A stretch of 6,536 bases of DNA from JBDTMT01 sp039934135 (lineage in GTDB: Bacteria > Desulfobacterota > Binatia > HRBIN30 > CADEER01), in the NCBI GenBank assembly GCA_039934135.1, contig JBDTMT010000358.1:1-6536 (forward strand), read 5' to 3'. This document shows, in pieces, positions 1 through 5,379 of the stretch. The translations under genes were made by a program, and so were the position numbers. Each line of letters opens with the position of its first letter. The stretch's first letter is position 1. The notes beneath the pieces were generated by a model. It saw only the letters and a list, made by a program, of their open reading frames with translations, searched no databases and was not told where the DNA came from.

Positions 1-2098
1 CGCGCGCCAGAGCGCGGCGGCCCGCCGCCGCGAGACGTGCGGCGGCGCGTTCGCCGAGGCCCCGGCCCGCTGCGTCGAGTGGACCCAGCTCGCTCAGGTG
101 CTGGTGCGCCTGCTCGAAATGCCAGCCGATGGTCTCGTCGAGCTCGGCGGCCTCGCCGACCTGCGCCTCGATCCATTCCGCCAGGCGCTCGTGCAGCTCG
201 GCGCGCGTGCCCTTGAGCAAGCGCCGATACGCGGCGTCGCGGATCAGCACGTGGTGGAAGCGCAGCACCGGCTCGCCGAGGAACCAGCCGCTGTCGCGTT
301 CGATCAGCTCGCTGCGGCGCAGCGCCTCGAGGCGCGCGTCGAGCCCGCTGCCGTTGTGCCCCAGCAGCGCCGCGACGGCACCGCGCGAGAAGTGGCGGCC
401 GACCACCGCGGCGCGCTCCAGCACGCCGCGTTCGTCGGCGCCCAGGCGCTCGATGCGCGCCGCCAGCAGGGCGTGGATCGTCGGCGGCATCTCGAGGCTC
501 GCCAAGCCGGCGCCGGTCGTCCAGCGCTCGCCCTCCTTGGTGAGCGCGCCCTCCTGCACGAGCATGCGCACCAGCTCGCCGACGAAGAGCGGATTGCCCT
601 CGCTGGTAGCGAGGACCTTCGCGGCGACGGCGGCGGGCAGATCGGCGGCGCCGATGACGTTCGCCGCCAGGCGCATCGCCGCGCCGGCATCGAGGCCGCC
701 GAGCGTGATGACGTCGGAGACGTGGCCGCCCGGGGTCACCAGCGAGGCACGCACGTTGTGCAGCTCGGGGCGCGCGCCGAGCAGCACCAGTAGCGGCGCG
801 CCGCTGCCCCACTGCACCAGATGCTCCATCAGATCGAGCAGCAGCGGCTCGGCCCAGTGCAGGTCGTCGACCACCAGCACGACCGGCTTGGTCGCCGCGA
901 TGCCGGTGAGCAGGCGGCGAATGACGAAGAAGGTTTCTTCCGGCGAGGCCGGCGAGCCGGCGAGCAGCGCCGTGATGCCATCGATGATGCGGGTGCGATC
1001 CGCGTCGGCGGCCGGCAAGGCGGCTTCGAGCGCGGCGCGCACGCTCTGCGCCTCGCCTTCCACAGCGAGAAAACGGCGCAGCGCCTCGGCGAGCGGCGCG
1101 AAGGTCGCGCCGCCGGTCGCGTCGCAGTGCGCCGTCAGGACGTTCGCGGCGTCGCCGCGGCGCTGAATGAACTCGTCGATCAGCCGCGACTTGCCCAATC
1201 CGGGCGAGCCGAGCAGCACCGCCAGACGCGCCGCCGGCTTCGCCAGCGCCGCCTCGTACACCGCCGTGATGCGCGCCAGCTCCTCGTCACGCCCGACGAA
1301 CGCCGCCGCGGCCACGCCGGCCGGGCGCTCGAGCGAGACGACGCGGTACGCCTTCACCGCATCGGCGCGCCCCTTGAGCGCGAAGCTGCCGAGCGGCTCC
1401 AAGGTCACCAGCGCCGCGACCAGCCGCCGCGTCGCCTCGCCGATCACCACGTCGCCATCGCGCCCCTGTTCCTGCAGACGCGCTGCGACGTTGACCGGAT
1501 CGCCGACGACATCGTCATTGTCGCCGCTGACCACCACCTCGCCGGTGTTCACCGCGACGCGCAAGCCGATCGCGGCGAGCACGACTTGCTCCTGCACCAG
1601 GGTGCGAAAGGCCTGCTGCATGGCGACGCCGGCGCGCACGGCGCGCAGCGCATCGTCCTCCGCCACCTGCGGCACGCCGAAGGCCGCCATGACGCCGTCG
1701 CCGAGCAACTTCACCACCGTGCCGCCGTGCGACTCGACCGCCGTCGTCAGGGCTCGGTAGTAGCGGTCCATCAGGCGGCGCGCCGACTCGGCATCGACGC
1801 GCTCGTGCAGCGCCGTCGAGCCGACCAGATCGGCGAAGATGATCGTCACCACCTTGCGCGCCTGGGCCTGGCCGGCTGGGCGCGGCGACGCGCTGTCGGC
1901 GCTGGGCGGCGCCGCTCCGGCCCAGATGAGAATCCTGCCCTCGCGCCGCGCCACCTGCTGGACGTCGACCAGCTCTTCGATCAGCTCGTCGAGCTCGTCG
2001 CCGGCGATCTCCAGCTCGCGCTCCAGGGCGCGCCTCGAGAGCCGCCCCTGCTGGGCGAGGATCTGGCGCGCCCGCTGCAGCTTGGCGATGAAGCTCAT
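1..2098 (-). CDS. Class III adenylate cyclase fused to AAA/STAND-type ATPase (partial, runs off left edge)
   Basis: About 699 residues are visible from the ATG at 2098; the C-terminus lies outside the window. Residues 1-62 look like the winged-helix-like segment often found at the front of this family, ending RILIWAG. The cyclase domain covers about 80-245. It has FADLVGST with metal ligand D90, LLGDG with metal ligand D134 (the usual 44-residue spacing), adenine-selecting K130 and D196, and transition-state residues N203 and R207 in VNVAAR. A complete set predicts real ATP-to-cAMP activity. VGRDEEL (268-274) opens the ATPase domain, followed by Walker A GSPGLGKS (297-304, K303), Walker B VVDDLHW (D411/D412) and GNPLF (501-505). 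The rest is helical and probably leads to the TPR-like repeats usual in this family, which are not visible here. The role is inferred to be cytoplasmic signalling or transcription control gated by the ATPase. GAGGG lies 4 nt before the start, supporting it. The P450 gene is 148 bp upstream on the same strand. Confidence 0.93.
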   Translation of the reverse strand, partial: MSFIAKLQRARQILAQQGRLSRRALERELEIAGDELDELIEELVDVQQVARREGRILIWAGAAPPSADSASPRPAGQAQARKVVTIIFADLVGSTALHERVDAESARRLMDRYYRALTTAVESHGGTVVKLLGDGVMAAFGVPQVAEDDALRAVRAGVAMQQAFRTLVQEQVVLAAIGLRVAVNTGEVVVSGDNDDVVGDPVNVAARLQEQGRDGDVVIGEATRRLVAALVTLEPLGSFALKGRADAVKAYRVVSLERPAGVAAAAFVGRDEELARITAVYEAALAKPAARLAVLLGSPGLGKSRLIDEFIQRRGDAANVLTAHCDATGGATFAPLAEALRRFLAVEGEAQSVRAALEAALPAADADRTRIIDGITALLAGSPASPEETFFVIRRLLTGIAATKPVVLVVDDLHWAEPLLLDLMEHLVQWGSGAPLLVLLGARPELHNVRASLVTPGGHVSDVITLGGLDAGAAMRLAANVIGAADLPAAVAAKVLATSEGNPLFVGELVRMLVQEGALTKEGERWTTGAGLASLEMPPTIHALLAARIERLGADERGVLERAAVVGRHFSRGAVAALLGHNGSGLDARLEALRRSELIERDSGWFLGEPVLRFHHVLIRDAAYRRLLKGTRAELHERLAEWIEAQVGEAAELDETIGWHFEQAHQHLSELGPLDAAGRGLGERAAARLAAAGRRALAR

Positions 2099-2246
2099 GC
2101 CACCCTCTGCGCAACGCCGCGGCGGGTGCCCCGGCGCGGCGCGCTCGCGAGGCGCACCAGCGACGCCGCCACGCACGCGCTCGCCCACCGCACGCGCCCG
2201 GCGCGCGCGGGCACCGACGCCGCAGCCGGCGCGACGCGCCAGGCGA

Positions 2247-3443
2247 TCAGTGTGCCGTCCACGGCAGCGCCAGATGGCGGCGGACGTAGCTGCCGTTCGC
2301 GTACGTGCCCGCCGCGACGTCGACCGTGAAGTCCGGGCAGCGGGCGAGCAACTCTTCGAGCACGACGCGCGCCTGCAGCCGCGCCGCCGCGGCGCCGATG
2401 CAATAGTGGGTGCCGTAGGACAACGTCAGGATCTTCGCGATCGAGCGCGACACGTCGAAATCCTCCGCCGTCGGCCCGAACTCGCGCGCATCGCGGTTCG
2501 CCGCGGCGTAGCAGAGCAAGACCTTGCGGCCGGCGGGGATGACCGAGCCGTGCAGCGCGACGTCGCGTGTCGCCGTGCGCGCCAGATTCTGCACCGGCGA
2601 GGTCAGGCGCAGCAGCTCTTCGATGGCGTTCGCCAGCAGGGCTGGATTGGCAAGCAGCGCGGCGCGCTGCTCGCGGTGCTCGGTGAGCAGGCAGGTCGCG
2701 CCGGACAGCAGGCCGGTAATGGTGTCGTTGCCGCCGGTGACCATGGTGAACGCAAAGCCGAGAATGCGGGCGATCGACACCGTGTCTTCGCCGAGCCGCA
2801 GCAGGTCGGAGACGATGTCATCGCCCGGATCGGCGCGCCGCCGCTCGACGAGCGCGGCGAAGTAGCCGAGCAGCTCGGCGAGCGGATCGCCGGCGGCGAG
2901 CGGATTACCACTCGCCGCGGCTTGCACGATCGCCTCGGTCCAGCGGTCGAACAGCGGTCGGTCTTCGGGCGGCACGCCGAGGTAGTGGGCGACGACGAAG
3001 CTCGGCAGCGGCTTGAACAGCTCGGCGACGATGTCCGCTGCGCCGTGGGCGCGCATCCGCTCGAGCCGCTCGACGACGAAGCGGCGAATATCCGGCTCCA
3101 GTGCCGCCACCTGATGCGGCGTCAGGCTCTTGGTGACGCGGCGGCGGAACTCGGTGTGCTCCGGCGGGTCGAGGAAGACCATCGGCGTCGCGTCGCCCAT
3201 GGCGATCGCTTCCAACTCGCCGTAGGTCACCGTCAGACCCTGCGCGGACGAGAAGGTGGCGCTGTCGGCAGCCGCCGCGAAGACGTCGGCGAAGCGCGTC
3301 AGGACGTAGTAGTCGCCCTCGGCGACGTGGTGCAGCGGGTCGCGGTCGCGCAGCGCCGCATACATCGGGAACGGATCGCGCCAGGTGGCGCCGCTGCGCA
3401 GCGCAAAGCGCGGCAACGCGGGCTCAACGGTCGGCGACGCCAT
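2247..3443 (-). CDS. Cytochrome P450 (bacterial, soluble)
   Basis: This 398-residue protein has the normal length for a soluble bacterial class I P450, a haem monooxygenase needing separate ferredoxin and reductase partners, neither of which is in the window. Landmarks, numbered from the ATG at 3443: the C-helix DPPEHTEFRRR with H96 and R100 for haem propionates; the I-helix oxygen-activation motif GGNDT (237-241); the K-helix ExxR E276-R279 in EELLR; the meander ANRDAREF; and the haem loop LSYGTHYCIG with thiolate ligand C348. The first two positions of the FGxGxHxCxG signature are L and S instead of F and G. There is no membrane anchor. The frame also extends to a GTG at 3458 (five more residues); neither start has a clear Shine-Dalgarno sequence, and I prefer the ATG. 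Substrate is unknown; hydrophobic lipid or terpenoid-like compounds are plausible from family and nearby acyl-CoA dehydrogenase. It may share a transcript with the cyclase gene downstream. Confidence 0.95.
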   Translation of the reverse strand: MASPTVEPALPRFALRSGATWRDPFPMYAALRDRDPLHHVAEGDYYVLTRFADVFAAAADSATFSSAQGLTVTYGELEAIAMGDATPMVFLDPPEHTEFRRRVTKSLTPHQVAALEPDIRRFVVERLERMRAHGAADIVAELFKPLPSFVVAHYLGVPPEDRPLFDRWTEAIVQAAASGNPLAAGDPLAELLGYFAALVERRRADPGDDIVSDLLRLGEDTVSIARILGFAFTMVTGGNDTITGLLSGATCLLTEHREQRAALLANPALLANAIEELLRLTSPVQNLARTATRDVALHGSVIPAGRKVLLCYAAANRDAREFGPTAEDFDVSRSIAKILTLSYGTHYCIGAAAARLQARVVLEELLARCPDFTVDVAAGTYANGSYVRRHLALPWTAH

Positions 3444-3658
3444 GCGGCGTTGTGGCACAGTCGACCGGAGCCGATCCAGCGACCGCGCTGCGCTGGCTCC
3501 GCTCGCGCCCTACCGTCCGATGCCTGGGGACTCAGGGCGTGGCGAAGCCGAGCAGGCGAGCGGCGTGTTGCGCCGCAGCCGCCTGTACCGCTTCGAGTCT
3601 GGGAAGGGCGGCGCGGGCGGCGGACCGCTCAGCGTAGACGACGCCGAAGACCAGGTCG

Positions 3659-3955
3659 TCAACGCGGCAGGAGCACGCTGAACCCGAGGTGCGTGGCGGC
3701 GCGCGCCTGCGCGTCGTCGTTGGTCAACAGGCGGCGCACACGCCTGGCCTCGAGGCGCTGGCCCAGCCGTCTCGCGGTCGCACGGGACAAATGACCGCCA
3801 GCCACGCGGCCATGCAAGTGGCTCAAGGCCTCGACCTTGCCGAGCGAGGACACGATGACGCGTTCCTCGCTGGCGATCCGCTCGAGCGTGCGCGCCGTCT
3901 CCGGTTCGGGGAAGAGCGTCTTCAGCAGACAGCTCGTGTCGAGGTAGACCGACAT
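3659..3955 (-). CDS. PIN-domain (VapC-like) toxin, internally shortened, probably inactive
   Basis: The 98-residue product starts at ATG 3955, 16 bp after the stop of the Phd-like antitoxin gene, which is the normal antitoxin-toxin order. PIN toxins are Mg-dependent RNases using three or four acidic residues. The N-terminal half is typical: VYLDTS with D6, then VEAL with E42 after SSLGK. The C-terminal end is also typical: RRLLTNDDAQARAA with D80/D81, then LGFSVLLPR. Relatives of this type, as I remember them, are about 130-145 residues and carry a helix with a DxLHLA-like motif between these halves. Here RLGQRLE (about 63-69) runs straight into RRVRRLLTNDD (from about 71), so about 40-50 residues, including the third catalytic aspartate, seem missing without loss of frame. 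A decayed toxin or an assembly error are the main explanations; a divergent functional form is less likely. The ATG lacks a Shine-Dalgarno sequence, suggesting coupling to the antitoxin. Confidence 0.8.
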   Translation of the reverse strand: MSVYLDTSCLLKTLFPEPETARTLERIASEERVIVSSLGKVEALSHLHGRVAGGHLSRATARRLGQRLEARRVRRLLTNDDAQARAATHLGFSVLLPR

Positions 3956-3971
3956 CGTTCGCGTGCGTGCG

Positions 3972-4226
3972 CTATTCCTCGCGCTCACGCCGCAGCAGAT
4001 CGTCGGTGCGCGGCTGCGCCGGCTGGGTCTTCCAGAATCGCCGTAGCCAGGCGGCATGCTGCTGCGGATCGAATCGCTTCCGCGCCGCGGGACGCCGGGC
4101 GCGATATGGCAGAATGCGCGCCACCGGCTTCGAATCCCGTGTGACGACGATCTCGCCGTCCTGTGCCAGGATGCGCTCCGCTTCGGGCCATCTGAGACGC
4201 ACGTCACGCACCGTCATCGTCGCCAT
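3972..4226 (-). CDS. Phd/YefM-like type II antitoxin
   Basis: This 84-residue protein begins MATMTVRDVRLRWPEAERIL and continues with GEIVVTRDSKPVARILP (about 24-40), the short alpha/beta DNA-binding fold of Phd/YefM-type antitoxins, where the DGEIVVTRDSKPVA hairpin is the most recognisable part. Residues from about 45 are basic and then helical (RFDPQQHAAWLRRFW, then DDLLRREREE), the part expected to wrap the partner PIN toxin and block its active site. Such antitoxins dimerise, bind their own promoter and repress the operon. The partner is the shortened PIN gene 16 bp downstream. An alternative ATG lies three codons inside (4217), just before TVRDVR; neither start has a convincing ribosome binding site, so the exact start is uncertain. 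Because the toxin looks damaged, this antitoxin may now act as an orphan repressor or be decaying too; that is inference. Confidence 0.85.
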   Translation of the reverse strand: MATMTVRDVRLRWPEAERILAQDGEIVVTRDSKPVARILPYRARRPAARKRFDPQQHAAWLRRFWKTQPAQPRTDDLLRREREE

Positions 4227-4232
4227 GTCCGC

Positions 4233-4266
4233 TCGATAACCTGTTGCACACCGATGGCCAATTGGC
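4233..4266 (-). promoter_or_regulatory. Candidate promoter with overlapping palindrome for the Phd/PIN pair
   Basis: Read on the minus strand, TTGGCC (4261-4256) and TATCGA (4238-4233) are separated by 17 nt, each matching four of six sigma-70 consensus positions. A perfect 10-bp palindrome GCCAATTGGC (4257-4266) overlaps the -35 box, where an autorepressing antitoxin could bind. If real, transcription would begin about at the ATG at 4226, giving a leaderless or nearly leaderless message, in line with the missing Shine-Dalgarno sequence. The match is weak and may be chance. Confidence 0.25.
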
Positions 4267-4471
4267 ACGGGGCGGCAGCTTGGTGTCGAGATTGAGCCCG
4301 GAGGGCGACGCCGGTCGACAGCACGAAGCGAGCGCCCGGCCATGCAGGAAGGGCGTGTCAGTCGCGGCTCGGGCGGCGGGAACACCATCAGGTGGGCGGG
4401 CGGGCGAAGAGGCGCTCGGCCTTGGCGGCGGTCCAGTTCGGCGGCGGCACGGACTACAGCGCCATCGTGGC

Positions 4472-4873
4472 TCACGGAGCGATGAGTCGCAGCTTCGGAA
4501 AATAGGTCCGATAGCGGGCGGCGTCGCGCGTCAGCAGGGTCATGCCGGACACGCTGGCGTGAGCGCCGATGTAAAAGTCCGGTAGCGGTAACGCGCGGGC
4601 GCCACCGCGTTTGCGGTAGGCCAGAAAGCACTTGCCCGCCAGGAAGGCGGCGTCCCACGGCAGCGCGAGGCGATGGAAGGTGGGCGGCGGGAGCGCCGCG
4701 TCGAGATCTTCGATGCGCACGAACCCCACCGAGACCTCCGCGTAGATGATTGGATTGATCGCCAGCACGCCCCGATCGGCCTGCGCCGCCAGCGCGTCGG
4801 CCGACCACGCGCGCCAGCGCGGATCGTCCGTCAGCACATCCAGCAGGACGTTGCTGTCGACCAGGGTCGCCAC
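4472..4873 (-). CDS. PIN-domain VapC-type ribonuclease toxin (intact)
   Basis: This 133-residue protein has the usual VapC length and a complete set of acidic active-site positions: D6 in TLVDSNVLLD, E46 in IIYAEVSVGF, D99 in LPLPDFYIGAHA and D117 in LLTRDAARY. The latter two motifs, with RYRTYFPKLRLIAP at the C-terminus, mark a common, well-conserved VapC subfamily. PIN toxins are Mg-dependent endoribonucleases that typically cut tRNA or rRNA and stop translation when the labile antitoxin is lost; the RNA target cannot be read from sequence. The start is GTG (4873), giving V/MATLVDSN, 19 bp after the stop of the AbrB-like antitoxin gene. There is no strong Shine-Dalgarno sequence, so translation is probably coupled to, and weaker than, that of the antitoxin. 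It does not resemble the neighbouring shortened PIN closely, so the two toxins look like separate acquisitions rather than a duplication. Confidence 0.93.
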   Translation of the reverse strand: MATLVDSNVLLDVLTDDPRWRAWSADALAAQADRGVLAINPIIYAEVSVGFVRIEDLDAALPPPTFHRLALPWDAAFLAGKCFLAYRKRGGARALPLPDFYIGAHASVSGMTLLTRDAARYRTYFPKLRLIAP

Positions 4874-4892
4874 AAGGACCGAGTGCGGAGCT

Positions 4893-5123
4893 CTAGCCGC
4901 GGGTCAGGGCCATGATCTGGTCGGTGCTCAGGCGGCCCGTCGCCTTGCCCCGCAGGTGCTCGACGATACTGCGGCCGCGGCCACGCTGCTGGCGTCCGCG
5001 CGCCTTCCTGATGCGGACCGCATTGCCATCGACCGAAAACTCCACCTCGCTGTTGGGCAACAGCCCGAGCTGCTCGCGGATCTCGATCGGGATCGTGACC
5101 TGGCCCTTTGACGTGATGCGCAT
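4893..5123 (-). CDS. AbrB/MazE-type antitoxin (VapB-like)
   Basis: This 76-residue protein has the swapped-hairpin AbrB/SpoVT DNA-binding domain at residues 1-42: MRITSKGQVTIPIEIREQLG, then a loop, EVEFSVDGNAVRIRKA. The basic linker RGRQQRGRGR leads to IVEHLRGKATGRLSTDQIMALTRG, and the DQIMALTRG ending is characteristic of AbrB-type VapB antitoxins and should occupy the groove of the PIN toxin encoded 19 bp downstream. It is expected to neutralise that RNase and, as a dimer or within the toxin complex, repress its own operon. The ATG at 5123 is well supported by AGGAG (5134-5130) 6 nt upstream, one of the best ribosome binding sites in the window, consistent with the antitoxin being made in excess over the GTG-started toxin. 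Confidence 0.93.
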   Translation of the reverse strand: MRITSKGQVTIPIEIREQLGLLPNSEVEFSVDGNAVRIRKARGRQQRGRGRSIVEHLRGKATGRLSTDQIMALTRG

Positions 5124-5129
5124 CTGCGT

Positions 5130-5134
5130 CTCCT
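5130..5134 (-). promoter_or_regulatory. Shine-Dalgarno site of the AbrB-like antitoxin
   Basis: AGGAG on the minus strand lies 6 nt before the ATG at 5123. It fixes the antitoxin start and contrasts with the weak sites of both toxin genes. Confidence 0.75.
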
Positions 5135-5139
5135 GCCGG

Positions 5140-5161
5140 GTAATACTTCGATGAGTCTTAC
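5140..5161. promoter_or_regulatory. Imperfect palindrome, probable operator of the AbrB/PIN module
   Basis: GTAAtACT, six central bases, then AGTcTTAC form an interrupted inverted repeat (GTAA-n-ACT against AGT-n-TTAC, seven paired positions per half-site). It is AT-rich against a very GC-rich background, sits between the ribosome binding site and the candidate -35 box, and overlaps the candidate -10 box, as expected for autorepression by an AbrB-type antitoxin. Binding by this protein is inferred from position only. Confidence 0.5.
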
Positions 5162-5187
5162 TATTGATCCGCTGCGATACCGGTCAA
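5158..5187 (-). promoter_or_regulatory. Candidate sigma-70-like promoter of the AbrB/PIN module
   Basis: On the minus strand TTGACC (5187-5182, five of six consensus bases) is followed after 18 nt by TAGTAA (5163-5158, three of six). The boxes precede the antitoxin ATG by about 35 nt, leaving room for a short leader with the AGGAG site. The -10 box overlaps the palindrome at 5140-5161. The -35 match is good and the -10 match poor. Confidence 0.4.
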
Positions 5188-5280
5188 GCGTTGGCGGATG
5201 GTTGGACGACAGGATCCGCGCCGCAGTTGCGGCTCCCGTCGCACCTGCGACGCGCGCCGCCGGCGTTGTCGGGTTGAGCC

Positions 5281-5294
5281 AACGGCGTGCCGTT
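5281..5294. repeat. Short inverted repeat AACGGC-GT-GCCGTT upstream of the acyl-CoA dehydrogenase gene
   Basis: Two perfect 6-bp arms are separated by 2 bp, followed on the plus strand by CTCCTTTTCTC. It lies 85 bp before the acyl-CoA dehydrogenase start, in the intergenic region between divergent genes, so a dimeric repressor site (TetR-like regulators commonly control such genes) is the more likely reading. A weak hairpin with a 5-bp stem is also possible. No regulator gene is adjacent in the window. Confidence 0.3.
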
Positions 5295-5379
5295 CTCCTT
5301 TTCTCACGCTGGCAGGCGCAACCTTCCTGATCATCGCGCATTGCTCGCCGCGCCGCGCTTCTGCTAGCCAACCGGGCCG

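Noticed and set aside
2185..2215. GC-rich hairpin (GCCCG/CGGGC arms) between the P450 and cyclase genes as a terminator
   Set aside because: The stem is only 5 bp with no following T tract, and such matches are common in this base composition.
98..2329. Long plus-strand open frames opposite the cyclase-ATPase gene
   Set aside because: They are low-complexity Arg/Ala/His-rich translations with no domain motifs, lying antisense to a frame containing cyclase and Walker motifs.
1839..3794. 651-codon plus-strand open frame
   Set aside because: It crosses two genes on the other strand and a gap, is Arg-rich without motifs, and is antisense to the P450 with all its signatures.
4391..4406. G-rich tract with repeated GGGC as a G-quadruplex
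   Set aside because: Only three runs of three or more G plus one GG, with a GC-rich background making it likely by chance.
4227..4471. Possible small gene or RNA in the gap between the two toxin-antitoxin modules
   Set aside because: Both strands were read; no open frame with a start, plausible ribosome site and recognisable protein, and no tRNA-like fold was seen.
3972..4808. 278-codon version of the Phd-like antitoxin frame, extending upstream through the second PIN gene
   Set aside because: Only the last 84 codons match the antitoxin family; the rest is a shadow of the intact PIN toxin and the 245-bp gap.
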